Assembly (NCBI GenBank): GCA_958298945.1
Contig: OY282608.1
Span: 11,881,933-11,945,932 of the forward strand
Origin: Atherix ibis
Taxonomy: Eukaryota > Arthropoda > Insecta > Diptera > Athericidae
Length of the DNA stretch: 64,000 bases
Direction of reading: 5' to 3'
Below the pieces are notes generated by a model. That model was not told the DNA's origin, ran no database searches, and saw only the letters and a list, made by a program, of their open reading frames with translations. Every line of letters begins with the position of its first letter. Positions within the stretch are counted from its first letter, which is position 1. A program made the position numbers and the translations under genes. Positions 22,681 through 34,650 of this stretch are shown in pieces.

Positions 22681-25600
22681 TTGTTTGCTTGTTGGTTTGT
22701 TGGTTTGTTGGCTTATTTGTTTGTTGGTTTGTTGGTTTGTTCGTTTGTTGGTTTGTTTGTTTGTTGGTTTGTTGGCCTGTTGGTTTGTTGGTTTGTTGGT
22801 TTGTTAGTTTGTTGGTTTGTTGGCTTGTTGGTTTGTTGGTTTGTTGGTTTGTTGGCTTGTTGGTTTGTTGGCTTGTTTGTTTGTTGGTTTGTTGGTTTGT
22901 TGGTTTGTCGGGTGGTTGGTTTGTTCGTTTGTTGGTTTGTTGGTTTGTTGGTTTGTTGGTTTGTTGGTTTGTTGGTTTGTTGGTTTGTTAGCGTGTTGGC
23001 TTGTTGGTTTTTTGGTTTGTTCGTTTGTTGGTTTGCTGGTTTGTTGGTTTGTTGTTTTGTTGGTTTGTTTGTTTGTTCGTTTGTTGGTTTGTTGGTTTGT
23101 TGGCTTGTTGGTTTGTTGGTTTGTTGGCTTATTGGTTTGTTTGTTTGTTGGTTTGTTCGTTTGTTGGTTTGTTTGTTTGTTGGTTTGTTGGCTTGTTGGT
23201 TTGTTGGTTTGTTGGTTTGTTGGTTTGTTGGTTTGTTGGTTTGTTTACTTGTTGGTTTGTTGGTTTGTTGATTTGTTGGTATGTTGGCTTGTTGGTTAAT
23301 TGGTTTGTTGGTTTGTTGGTTTGTTGTTTTGTTGGCTTGTTGGCTTGTTGGTTTGATGGTTTGTTGGCTTATTGGTTTGTTTGTTTGTTGGTTTGTTGGT
23401 TTGTTCGTTTGTTGGTTTGTTGGTTTGTTGGTTTGTTTGCTTGTTGGTTTGTTGGTTTGTTGGTTTGTTGTTTTGTTGGTTTGTTGGCTTGTTGGGTTGT
23501 TGGTTTGTTGGTTTGTTGGTTTTTTGGTTTGTTGGCTTGTTGGTTTGTTGGTGTGTTGGTTTGTTGGTTTGTTGGTTTGTTGGTTTTTTGGCTTGTTGGT
23601 CTGTTGGTTTGTTGGTTTGATGATTTGTTGGCTTGTTAGCTTGTTGGTTTATTGGTTTGTTGGTTTGTTGGTTTGTTGTTTTGTTGGTTTGTTGGCTTGT
23701 TGGTTTGCTGGTTTGTTCGTTTGTTGGTTTGTTGGTTTGTTGGTTTTTTGGTTTGTTGGCTTATTGGTTTGTTGGTGTGTTGGTTTGTTGGTTTGTTGGT
23801 TTGTTGGTTTTTTGGCTTGTTGGTCTGTTGGTTTGTTGGTTTGATGGTTTGTTGGCTTGTTGGCTTGTTGGTTTATTGGTTTGTTGGTTTATTGGTTTGT
23901 TGGTTTGTTGTTTTGTTGGTTTGTTGGCTTGTTGGTTTGCTGGTTTGTTCGTTTGTTGGTTTGTTGGTTTGTTGGTTTTTTGGTTTGTTGGCTTGTTGGT
24001 TTGTTGGTTTGTTGGTTTGTTGGTTTGTTGGTTTGTTCGTTTGTTGGTTTTTTGGTTTGTTGGTTTATTGGCATGTTGGTTTGTTGGCTTGTTGCCTTGT
24101 TGGCTTATTGGTTTGTTGGCTTGTTGGTTTGTTGGTTTGTTGGTTTGTTGGTTTGTTGGTTTGTTGGTTTGTTAGTTTGTTGGTTTGTTGGTTTGTTGGT
24201 TTGTTGGTTTGTTGGTTTGTTGGTTTGTTGGTTTGTTGGTTTGTTGGTTTGTTGGTTTGTTCGTTTGTTCGTTTGTTCGTTTGTTTGTTTGTTTGTTTGT
24301 TTGTTTGTTGGTTTGTTGGTTTGTTCGTTTGTTGGTTTGTTGGTTTGTTTATTTGTTTTTTTGTTGGTTTGTTGGTTTGTTGGTTTGTTGGTTTGTTGGT
24401 TTGTTGGTTTGTTGGTTTGTTGGTTTGTTGGTTTGTTGGTTTGTTCGTTTGTTGGCTTGTTCGTTTGTTAGCTTTTAGGTTTGTCGGCTAGTTGGTTTGT
24501 TGGTTTGTTGGTTTGTTGGTTTGTTGGTTTGTTGGTTTGTTGGTTTGTTGGCTTGTTGGCTTGTTGGTTTGTTGGCTTGTTGTCTTGATGGTTTGTTGGT
24601 TTGTTCGTTCGTTGGTTTGTTGGCTTGTTGGTTTGTTGGTTTGTTGTTTTGTTGGTTTGTTGGCTTGTTGGCTTGTTGGTTTGTTGGTTTGTTCGTTTGT
24701 TGGTTTGTTGGTTTATTGGTTTTTTGGTTTGTTGGCTTGTTGGTTTGTTGGTTTGTTGGTTTGTTGGTTTGTTCGTTTGTTGGTTTTTTGGTTTGTTGGT
24801 TTGTTGGTTTTTTGGCATGTTGGTTTGTTGGCTTGTTGGCTTGTTGGCTAATTGGTTTGTTGGCTTGTAGGTTTGATGGCTTGTTGGCTTATCGGTTTGT
24901 TGGTTTATTGGTTTGTTCGTTTGTTGGTTTGTTTGTTTGTTGGCTTGTTGGTTTGTTGGTTTGTTGGTTTGTTGGTTTGTTGGTTTGTTGGTTTGTTGGT
25001 TTGTTGGTTTGTTGGTTTGTTGGTTTGTTGGTTTGTTGGTTTGTTGGTTTATTGGCTTGTTGGTTTGGTGGTTTGTTGGTGTCTTGGTTTGTTGGTTTGT
25101 TGGTTTGTTCGTTTGTTGGTTTGTTGGTTTGTTGGTTTGTTGGTTTATTCGTTTGTTGGTTTGTTGGTTTGTTGGTTTGTTAGCTTGTTGGTTTGTTGGT
25201 TTGTTGGTTTGTTGGTTTGTTGGATTGTTGGTTTGTTCATTTGTTGGCTTGTTGGTGTGTTGGCTTGTTCGCTTGTTGTTTGTTGGCTTGTTGGCTTGTT
25301 GGTTTGTTGGTTTGTTCGTTTGTTGGTTTGTTCGTTTGTTGTTTTGTTGGTTTTGTTGGCTTGTTGGTTTGTTGGTTTGTTGGTTTGTTGGTTTGTTCCT
25401 TTGTTGGTTTGTTGGTTTGTTGGTTTGTTGGCTTGTTGGTTTGTTGGTTTGTTGGCTTATTGGCTTGTTGGTTTGTTGGTTTGTTCGGTTGTTGGTTTGT
25501 TGGTTTGTTGGTTTGTTGGTTTGTTGGTTTGTTGGTTTGTTGGTTTGTTGGCTTGTTGGTTTGTTGGCTTGTTGGCTTGATGGTTTGTTGGCTTGTTCGT

Positions 25601-25696
25601 TCGTTGGTTTGTTGGCTTGTTGGTTTGTTGGTTTGTTGTTTTGTTGGTTTGTTAGTTTGTTGGTTTGTTTGTTTGTTCGTTTGTTAGTTTGTTGGT
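22681..25696 (+). repeat. Family B higher-order unit B4
   Basis: The start mark is at 22681 and the next unit is 3,016 bp on. GATGAT is at 23619 and the TCGG mark at 24484. Compared with B3 the offset drops from 3,328 bp (near 25193) to 3,016 bp (by 25574), so B4 lacks about 312 bp (39 octamers) that both B3 and B5 have. The missing segment sits at about 25.31 kb and is best read as the junction of a 3.02-kb tandem duplication, not as an independent deletion. Confidence 0.75.
24280..24307 (+). repeat. (TTTG)7 tetramer run in unit B4
   Basis: Seven TTTG tetramers at the site homologous to the B1 and B2 runs. The identical run in B5 begins exactly 3,016 bp later. Confidence 0.9.
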
Positions 25697-28600
25697 TTGT
25701 TTGCTTGTTGGTTTGTTGGTTTGTTGGCTTATTTGTTTGTTGGTTTGTTGGTTTGTTCGTTTGTTGGTTTGTTTGTTTGTTGGTTTGTTGGCCTGTTGGT
25801 TTGTTGGTTTGTTGGTTTGTTAGTTTGTTGGTTTGTTGGCTTGTTGGTTTGTTGGTTTGTTGGTTTGTTGGCTTGTTGGTTTGTTGGCTTGTTTGTTTGT
25901 TGGTTTGTTGGTTTGTTGGTTTGTCGGGTGGTTGGTTTGTTCGTTTGTTGGTTTGTTGGTTTGTTGGTTTGTTGGTTTGTTGGTTTGTTGGTTTGTTGGT
26001 TTGTTAGCGTGTTGGCTTGTTGGTTTTTTGGTTTGTTCGTTTGTTGGTTTGCTGGTTTGTTGGTTTGTTGTTTTGTTGGTTTGTTTGTTTGTTCGTTTGT
26101 TGGTTTGTTGGTTTGTTGGCTTGTTGGTTTGTTGGTTTGTTGGCTTATTGGTTTGTTTGTTTGTTGGTTTGTTCGTTTGTTGGTTTGTTTGTTTGTTGGT
26201 TTGTTGGCTTGTTGGTTTGTTGGTTTGTTGGTTTGTTGGTTTGTTGGTTTGTTGGTTTGTTTACTTGTTGGTTTGTTGGTTTGTTGATTTGTTGGTATGT
26301 TGGCTTGTTGGTTAATTGGTTTGTTGGTTTGTTGGTTTGTTGTTTTGTTGGCTTGTTGGCTTGTTGGTTTGATGGTTTGTTGGCTTATTGGTTTGTTTGT
26401 TTGTTGGTTTGTTGGTTTGTTCGTTTGTTGGTTTGTTGGTTTGTTGGTTTGTTTGCTTGTTGGTTTGTTGGTTTGTTGGTTTGTTGTTTTGTTGGTTTGT
26501 TGGCTTGTTGGGTTGTTGGTTTGTTGGTTTGTTGGTTTTTTGGTTTGTTGGCTTGTTGGTTTGTTGGTGTGTTGGTTTGTTGGTTTGTTGGTTTGTTGGT
26601 TTTTTGGCTTGTTGGTCTGTTGGTTTGTTGGTTTGATGATTTGTTGGCTTGTTAGCTTGTTGGTTTATTGGTTTGTTGGTTTGTTGGTTTGTTGTTTTGT
26701 TGGTTTGTTGGCTTGTTGGTTTGCTGGTTTGTTCGTTTGTTGGTTTGTTGGTTTGTTGGTTTTTTGGTTTGTTGGCTTATTGGTTTGTTGGTGTGTTGGT
26801 TTGTTGGTTTGTTGGTTTGTTGGTTTTTTGGCTTGTTGGTCTGTTGGTTTGTTGGTTTGATGGTTTGTTGGCTTGTTGGCTTGTTGGTTTATTGGTTTGT
26901 TGGTTTATTGGTTTGTTGGTTTGTTGTTTTGTTGGTTTGTTGGCTTGTTGGTTTGCTGGTTTGTTCGTTTGTTGGTTTGTTGGTTTGTTGGTTTTTTGGT
27001 TTGTTGGCTTGTTGGTTTGTTGGTTTGTTGGTTTGTTGGTTTGTTGGTTTGTTCGTTTGTTGGTTTTTTGGTTTGTTGGTTTATTGGCATGTTGGTTTGT
27101 TGGCTTGTTGCCTTGTTGGCTTATTGGTTTGTTGGCTTGTTGGTTTGTTGGTTTGTTGGTTTGTTGGTTTGTTGGTTTGTTGGTTTGTTAGTTTGTTGGT
27201 TTGTTGGTTTGTTGGTTTGTTGGTTTGTTGGTTTGTTGGTTTGTTGGTTTGTTGGTTTGTTGGTTTGTTGGTTTGTTCGTTTGTTCGTTTGTTCGTTTGT
27301 TTGTTTGTTTGTTTGTTTGTTTGTTGGTTTGTTGGTTTGTTCGTTTGTTGGTTTGTTGGTTTGTTTATTTGTTTTTTTGTTGGTTTGTTGGTTTGTTGGT
27401 TTGTTGGTTTGTTGGTTTGTTGGTTTGTTGGTTTGTTGGTTTGTTGGTTTGTTGGTTTGTTCGTTTGTTGGCTTGTTCGTTTGTTAGCTTTTAGGTTTGT
27501 CGGCTAGTTGGTTTGTTGGTTTGTTGGTTTGTTGGTTTGTTGGTTTGTTGGTTTGTTGGTTTGTTGGCTTGTTGGCTTGTTGGTTTGTTGGCTTGTTGTC
27601 TTGATGGTTTGTTGGTTTGTTCGTTCGTTGGTTTGTTGGCTTGTTGGTTTGTTGGTTTGTTGTTTTGTTGGTTTGTTGGCTTGTTGGCTTGTTGGTTTGT
27701 TGGTTTGTTCGTTTGTTGGTTTGTTGGTTTATTGGTTTTTTGGTTTGTTGGCTTGTTGGTTTGTTGGTTTGTTGGTTTGTTGGTTTGTTCGTTTGTTGGT
27801 TTTTTGGTTTGTTGGTTTGTTGGTTTTTTGGCATGTTGGTTTGTTGGCTTGTTGGCTTGTTGGCTAATTGGTTTGTTGGCTTGTAGGTTTGATGGCTTGT
27901 TGGCTTATCGGTTTGTTGGTTTATTGGTTTGTTCGTTTGTTGGTTTGTTTGTTTGTTGGCTTGTTGGTTTGTTGGTTTGTTGGTTTGTTGGTTTGTTGGT
28001 TTGTTGGTTTGTTGGTTTGTTGGTTTGTTGGTTTGTTGGTTTGTTGGTTTGTTGGTTTGTTGGTTTATTGGCTTGTTGGTTTGGTGGTTTGTTGGTGTCT
28101 TGGTTTGTTGGTTTGTTGGTTTGTTCGTTTGTTGGTTTGTTGGTTTGTTGGTTTGTTGGTTTATTCGTTTGTTGGTTTGTTGGTTTGTTGGTTTGTTAGC
28201 TTGTTGGTTTGTTGGTTTGTTGGTTTGTTGGTTTGTTGGATTGTTGGTTTGTTCATTTGTTGGCTTGTTGGTGTGTTGGCTTGTTCGCTTGTTGTTTGTT
28301 GGCTTGTTGGCTTGTTGGTTTGTTGGTTTGTTGGTTTGTTGGTTTGTTGGTTTGTTGGTTAGTTGGCTTGTTGGCTTGTTTGTGTGTTTGTTTGTTGGCT
28401 TGTTGGCTTGTTGGTTTGTTGGTTTGTTGGTTTGTAGGTTTGTTGCTTTGTTCGTTTTTTGGTTTGTTGGCTTGTTGGTTTGTTCGTTTGTTGGTTTGTT
28501 GGTTACTTGGTTTGTTGGTTTGTTGGTTTGTTGGTTTGTTCGTTTGTGGGTTTGTTGGTTTGTTCGTTTGTTGGTTTGTTGGTTTGTTGGTTTGTTGGTT

Positions 28601-28830
28601 TGTTGGCTTATTGGCTTGTTGGTTTGTTGGTTTGTTCGTTTGTTGGTTTGTTCGTTTGTTGTTTTGTTGGTTTTGTTGGCTTGTTGGTTTGTTGGTTTGT
28701 TGGTTTGTTGGTTTGTTCCTTTGTTGGTTTGTTGGTTTGTTGGTTTGTTGGCTTGTTGGTTTGTTGGTTTGTTGGCTTATTGGCTTGTTGGTTTGTTGGT
28801 TTGTTCGGTTGTTGGTTTGTTGGTTTGTTG
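25697..28830 (+). repeat. Family B higher-order unit B5
   Basis: The start mark is at 25697. It follows B4 at a constant 3,016 bp offset from about 22.56/25.57 kb to about 25.30/28.31 kb, through every landmark checked (GATGAT 26635, TCGG 27500). It then continues like B3 instead of B4. Family-B similarity ends near 28.83 kb, after TTCGGTTG, where the sequence changes to TTTGTTGTTTTGTTGGATTG. Confidence 0.75.
27296..27323 (+). repeat. (TTTG)7 tetramer run in unit B5
   Basis: Seven TTTG tetramers, same copy number as the B4 site 3,016 bp upstream, consistent with a recent duplication. Confidence 0.9.
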
Positions 28831-29640
28831 TTTTGTTGGATTGTTGGCTTGTTGGTTTGTTGGTTTGTTGGCTTGTTGGTTTGTTGGTTTTTTTGGTTTG
28901 TTGGTTTGTTGGTTTGTTGGTTTGTTGGTTTGTTGGTTTGTTGGTTTGTTGGTTTGTTGGTTTGTTGGTTTGTTGGTTTGTTGGCTTGTTGGTTTGTTGG
29001 TTTGTTAGTTTGTTTGTGTGTTTGTTTGTTGGCTTGTTGGTTTGTTGGTTTATTGGTTTGTTGGTTTGTTGGTTTGCTGCTTTGTTAGTTTTTTGGTTTG
29101 TTGGCTTGTTGATTTGTTCGTTTGTTAGTTTGTTGGTTGCTTGGTTTGTTGGTTTGTTGGTTTGTTGGTTGTTTGGTTTGTTGGTTTGTTGTTTTGTTGG
29201 TTTCTTGGCTGATTGGCTTGTTGGTTTGTTGGTTTGTTCGGTTGTTGGTTTGTTGGTTTGTTGTTTTGTTGGATTGTTGGCTTGTTGGTTTGTTGGTTTG
29301 TTGGCTTGTTGGTTTGTTGGTTTTTTTGGTTTGTTGGTTTGTTGGTTTGTTGGTTTGTTGGTTTGTTGGTTTGTTGGTTTGTTGGTTTGTTGGTTTGTTG
29401 GTTTGTTGGTTTGTTGGTTTGTTGGCTTGTTGGTTTGTTGGTTTGTTAGTTTGTTTGTGTGTTTGTTTGTTGGCTTGTTGGTTTGTTGGTTTATTGGTTT
29501 GTTGGTTTGTTGGTTTGCTGCTTTGTTAGTTTTTTGGTTTGTTGGCTTGTTGATTTGTTCGTTTGTTAGTTTGTTGGTTGCTTGGTTTGTTGGTTTGTTG
29601 GTTTGTTAGTTTGTTGGTTTGTTGGTTTATTGGTTTGTTG
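28806..29640 (+). repeat. 433-441 bp tandem duplication
   Basis: Paired landmarks: the C of TTCGGTTG at 28806 and 29239 (433 bp), the seven-T tract at 28888 and 29321 (433), TGTGTG at 29015 and 29456 (441), and TTGGTTGCTTGG with its GC at 29139 and 29580 (441). The change from 433 to 441 is one octamer gained in a pure run. Similarity to the left stops near 29200, where copy 2 is preceded by GGCTGATTGG. Confidence 0.85.
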
Positions 29641-31700
29641 GTTTGCTGGTTTGTTGGTTTGTTGGTTTGTTCGTTGGTTGGTTTGTTGGTTAATTCGTTT
29701 GTTGGTTTGTTGGTTTGTTGGCTTGTTGGCTTGTTGGTTTGTTGGTTTGTGGACTTGTTGGTTTGTTGGTTTGTTGGCTTGTTGGTTTTGTTGGCTTGTT
29801 GGTTTGTTGGTTTGTTGGTTTGTTGGTTTGTTGGTTTGTTGGTTTGTTGGTTTGTTGGTTTGTTGGTTTGTTGGTTTGTTGGTTTGTTGGTTTGTTCGTT
29901 TGTTGGCTTGTTGGTTTGTTGGTTTGTTGGTTTGTTGGTTTGTTGGCTTGTTGGTTTGTTAGTTTGTTGGTTTGTTGGTTTGTTGGTTTGTTGGTTTGTT
30001 GGTTTGTAGGTTTGTAGGTTTGCTGGCTTGTTGGTTTGTTGGTTTGTTCGTTTGTTTGTTTGTAGGTTTGTTGGTTTGTTGGCTTGTTGGCTTTTTGATT
30101 TGTTGGTTTGTTGGTTTGTTGGCTTGTTGGTTTGTTGGTTTTGTAGGTTTGTTGGTTTGTTGGTTTGTTGGTTTGTTGGTTTGTTCGTATGTTGGTTTGT
30201 TCGTTTGTTGGTTTGTTGGTTGTTTGGTTTGTTGGTTTGTTGGTTTGTTGGTTTGTTGGTTTGTTGGTTTGTTGGTTTGTTGGCTTATTGGCTTGTTGGT
30301 TTGTTGGTTTGTTCGTTTGTCGGTTTGTTGGTTTGTTGTTTTGTTGGATTGTTGGCTTTTTGGTATGTTGGTTTGTTGGCTTGTTGGTTTGTTGGGTTTT
30401 TGGTTTGTTGGTTTCTTGGTTTGTGGGTTTGTTGGTTTGCTAGTTTGTTGGTTTGTTGGTTTGTTGGTTTGTTGGTTTGTTGGTTTGTTGGTTTGTTGGT
30501 TTGTTGGTTTGTTGGTTTGTTGGTTTGTTGGTTTGTTGGTTTGTTGGTTTGTTGGTTTGTTGGTTTGTTGGTTTGTTGGTTTGTTGGCTTGTTGGTTTGT
30601 TGGTTTTTTAGTTTGTTTGTGTGTTTGTTTGTTGGCTTGTTGGCTTGTTGGTTTGTTGGTTTGTTGGTTTGTTGGTTTGTTGCTTTGTTCGTTTTTTGGT
30701 TTGTTGGCTTGTTGGTTTGTTCGTTTGTTGGTTTGTTGGTTACTTGGTTTGTTGGTTTGTTGGTTTGTTGGTTTGTTGGTTTGTTGGTTTGTTGGTTTGT
30801 TCATTTGTTGGTTTGTTGGTTTGTTCGTTTGTTGGTTTGTTGGTTTGTTGGTTTGTTGGCTTGTTGGCTTGTTGGTTTGTTGGTTTGTTGACTTGTTGGT
30901 TTGTTGGTTTGTTGGCTTGTTGGTTTGTTGGTTACTTGGTTTGTTGGTTTGTTGGTTTGTTGGTTTGTTGGTTTGTTGGTTTGTTCGTTTGTTGGTTTGT
31001 TGGTTTGTTCGTTTGTTGGTTTGTTGGTTTGTTGGTTTGTTGGTTTGTTGGCTTGTTGGTTTGTTTCTTTGTTGGTTTGTTGGTTTGTTGGTTTATTGGT
31101 TTGTTGGTTTGTTGGTTTGTTGGCTTGTTGGTTTGTTGGTTTGTTGGTTTGTTGGTTTGTAGGTTTGTTGGTTTGTTGGTTTGTTGGTTTGCTGGCTTGT
31201 TAGTTTGTTGGTTTGTTCGTTTGTTGGTTTGTAGGTTTGTTGGTTTGTTGGCTTGTTGGCTTGTTGGTTTGTTGGTTTGTTGGTTTGTTGGCTTATTGGT
31301 TTGTTGGTTTTGTTGGTTTGTTGGTTTGTTGGTTTATTGGTTTGTTGGTTTGTTGGTATATTGGTTTGTTCGTTTGTTGGTTTGTTGGTTGTTTGGTTTG
31401 TTGGTTTGTTGGTTTGTTGGTTTGTTGGTTTGTTGGTTTGTTGGCTTATTGCCTTGTTGGTTTGTTAATTTGTTCGTTTGTTGGTTTGTCGGTTTCTTGT
31501 TTTGTTGGATTGTTGGCTTGTTGGTTTGTTGGTTTGTTGGCTTGTTGGATTGTTGGTTTTTTGGTTTGTTTGTTTGTTGGTTTGTTGGTTTGTTGGTTTG
31601 TTGGTTTGTTGGTTTGTTGGTTTGTTGGTTTGTTGGTTTGTTGTTTTGTTGGTTTGTTAGTTTGTTGGTGTGTTTGTTTGTTGGCTTGTTGGTTTGTTGG
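28830..31700 (+). repeat. Mixed satellite domain related to the 39 kb and 62 kb segments
   Basis: After the 441-bp duplication the array carries GTGGACTTG (29751), TTGGTTGTTTGG (near 30.2 and 31.39 kb) and GGTTACTTGG (near 30.74 and 30.93 kb). The same combination occurs in 38.9-40.7 kb and 62.2-63.3 kb, so these are dispersed copies of one segment. It includes a pure octamer run at 30443-30587. No unique sequence is present. Confidence 0.6.
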
Positions 31701-32084
31701 TTTGTTGGTTTGTTGGTCTGTTGCTTTGTTTGTGTTTTGATTTTTTGGCTTGTTGGTTTGTTCGTTTGTTGGTTTGTTGGTTACTTGGTTTGTTGGTTTG
31801 TTGGTTTGTTGGTTTGTTGGTTTGTTGGTTTGTTCGTTTGTTAATTTGTTGGTTTGTTCGTTTGTTGGTTTGTTGGTTTGTTGGTTTGTTGGCTTGTTGG
31901 CTTGTTGGTTTGTTGGTTTGTTGGCTTATTCGTTTGTTGGCTTGTTGGTTTGTTGGCTTGTTCGTTTGTTGGTTTGTTGGTTTGTTCGTTTGTTCGTTTG
32001 TTGGTTTGTTGGTTTGTTGGTTTGTTGGTTTGTTGGTTTGTTGGTTTATTGGTTTGTTGGTTTGTTGGTTTGTTGGTTTGTTGG

Positions 32085-34650
32085 TTTGTTGGTTGGTTGG
32101 CTTGTTGGCTTTCTGTTTTGTTGGGGTGTTGGTTTGTTGGTTTGTTAGTTTGTTGGTTTGTTGGCTTGTTGGTTTTTTGGTTTGTTGGTTTGTTGGTTTG
32201 TTGGTTTGTTGGTTTGTTGGTTTGTTTGTTTGTTGGCTTGTTGGCTTGTTGGTTTGTTAATTTGTTGACTTGTTGGTTTCTTGGTTTCTTGGCTTGTTGG
32301 TTTTGTTGGCTTGTAGGTTTGTTGGTTTGTTGGTTTGTTGGTTTGTTTCTTTGTTGGTTTGTTGGTTTGTTGGTTTGTTGGTTTGTTGGCTTGTTGGTTT
32401 TTTGGTTTGTTGGTTTGTTTCTTTGTTGGTTTGTTGGTGTTGGTTTGTTGGGTTGTTGGTTTGTTGGTTTGTTGGTTTGTTGGTTTGTTGGCTTGTTGGT
32501 TTGTTCGTTTGTTGGCTTTTTGTTATGTTGGTTTATTGGTTTGTTCGTTTTTTGGTTTGTTGGTTTGTTGGTTTGTTGGTTTTTTTGGTTTGTTGGTTTG
32601 TTGGCTTATTGGCTTGTTGGTTTGTTGGTTTGTTCGTTTGTTGGTTTGTTGGTTTGTTGTTTTGTTGGATTGTTGGCTTGTTGGTTTGTTGGTTTGTCGG
32701 CTTGTTGGTTTGTTGGTTTTTTGGTTTGTTAGATTGTTGGTTTGTTGGTTTGTTGGTTTGTTGGTTTGTTGGTTTGTTGGTTTGTTGGTTTGTTGGTTTG
32801 TTGGTTTGGTTGTTTGTTGGTTTGTTGGCTTGTTGGTTTGTTGGTTTGTTAGTTTGTTTGTGTATTTGTTTGTTGCCTTGTTGGCTTGTTGGTTTGTTTG
32901 TTTGTTGGTTTGTTGGTTTGTTGCTTTGTTCGTTTTTTGGTTTATTGGCTTGCTGGTTTGTTCGTTTGTTGGTTTGTTGGTTACTTGGTTTGTTGGTTTG
33001 TTGGTTTGTTGGTTTGTTGGTTTGTTCGTTTGTTGGTTTGTTGGTTTCTTGGTTTGTTAGTTTGTTGGTTTGTTGGCTTATTGGCTTGTTGGTTTGTTGG
33101 TTTGTTCGTTTGTTGGTTTGTTCGTTTGTTGTTTTGTTGGATTGTTGGGTTGTTGGTTTGTTGGTTTGTTGGTTTGTTGGCTTATTGGCTTGTTGGTTTG
33201 TTGGTTTGTTCGGTTGTTGGTTTGTTGGTTTGTTGTTTTGTTGGATTGTTGGCTTGTTGGTTTGTTGGTTTGTTGGCTTGTTGGTTTGTTGGTTTTTTGG
33301 TTTGTTGGTTTGTTGGTTTTTTGGTTTGTTGGTTTGTTGGTTTGTTGGCTTATTGGCTTTTTAGTTTGTTGGTTTGTTGGCTTATTGGCTTGTTGGTTTG
33401 TTGGTTTGTTCGTTTGTTGGTTTGTTCGTTTGTTGTTTTGTTGGATTGTTGGCTTGTTGGTTTGTTGGTTTGTTGGTTTGTTGGCTTATTGGCTTGTTGG
33501 TTTGTTGGTTTGTTGGTTTGTTGGTTTTTTGGTTTGTTAGTTTGTTGGTTTGTTGGTTTGTTGGTTTGTTGGTTTGTTGGTTTGTTGGTTTGTTGGTTTG
33601 TTGGTTTGTTGGTTTGTTGGTTTGTTTGTTGGTTTGTTGGCTTGTTGGTTTGTTGGTTTGTTAGTTTGTTTGTGTATTTGTTTGTTGGCTTGTTGGCTTG
33701 TTGGTTTGTTTGTTTGTTGGTTTGTTGGTTTGTTGCTTTGTTCGTTTTTTGGTTTATTGGCTTGCTGGTTTGTTCGTTTGTTGGTTTGTTGGTTTGTTGG
33801 TTTTTTGGTTTGTTAGTTTGTTGGTTTGTTGGTTTGTTGGTTTGTTGGTTTGTTGGTTTGTTGGTTTGTTGGTTTGTTGGTTTGTTGGTTTGTTTGTTGG
33901 TTTGTTGGCTTGTTGGTTTGTTGGTTTGTTAGTTTGTTTGTGTATTTGTTTGTTGGCTTGTTGGCTTGTTGGTTTGTTTGTTTGTTGGTTTGTTGGTTTG
34001 TTGCTTTGTTCGTTTTTTGGTTTGTTGGTTTGTTGGTTTGTTGGTTGGTTGGCTTGTTGGCTTTTTGTTTTGTTGGGGTGTTGGTTTGTTGGTTTGTTAG
34101 TTTGTTGGTTTGTTGGCTTGTTGGTTTTTTGGTTTGTTGGTTTGTTGGTTTGTTGGTTTGTTGGTTTGTTGGTTTGTTTGTTTGTTGGCTTGTTGGCTTG
34201 TTGGTTTGTTAATTTGTTGACTTGTTGGTTTCTTGGTTTCTTGGCTTGTTGGTTTTGTTGGCTTGTAGGTTTGTTGGTTTGTTGGTTTGTTGGTTTGTTT
34301 CTTTGTTGGTTTGTTGGTTTGTTGGTTTGTTGGTTTGTTGGCTTGTTGGTTTTTTGGTTTGTTGGTTTGTTTCTTTGTTGGTTTGTTGGTGTTGGTTTGT
34401 TGGGTTGTTGGTTTGTTGGTTTGTTGGTTTGTTGGTTTGTTGGCTTGTTGGTTTGTTCGTTTGTTGGCTTTTTGTTATGTTGGTTTATTGGTTTGTTCGT
34501 TTTTTGGTTTGTTGGTTTGTTGGTTTGTTGGTTTTTTTGGTTTGTTGGTTTGTTGGCTTATTGGCTTGTTGGTTTGTTGGTTTGTTCGTTTGTTGGTTTG
34601 TTGTTTTGTTGGATTGTTGGCTTGTTGGTTTGTTGGTTTGTTGGCTTGTT
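32085..34650 (+). repeat. 1,952-bp offset duplication in domain D
   Basis: A segment opening with TTGGTTGGTTGGCTTG near 32089 recurs near 34041. The TTGGGGTG mark (GGGG at 32123 and 34075) gives an offset of exactly 1,952 bp, 244 octamers. Correspondence continues through the TTTCTTGG, GGTGTTGG and seven-T marks to about 32.64/34.59 kb, where the second copy is one octamer shorter. Confidence 0.8.
33525..34080 (+). repeat. 268-276 bp tandem duplication in domain D
   Basis: TTAGTTTG with its AG at 33539 and 33815 (276 bp), and TGTGTA at 33671 and 33939 (268 bp), mark two adjacent copies. Both contain TTTGTTTGTTGG and GTGTATTTG. The 8-bp difference is one octamer. Confidence 0.8.
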
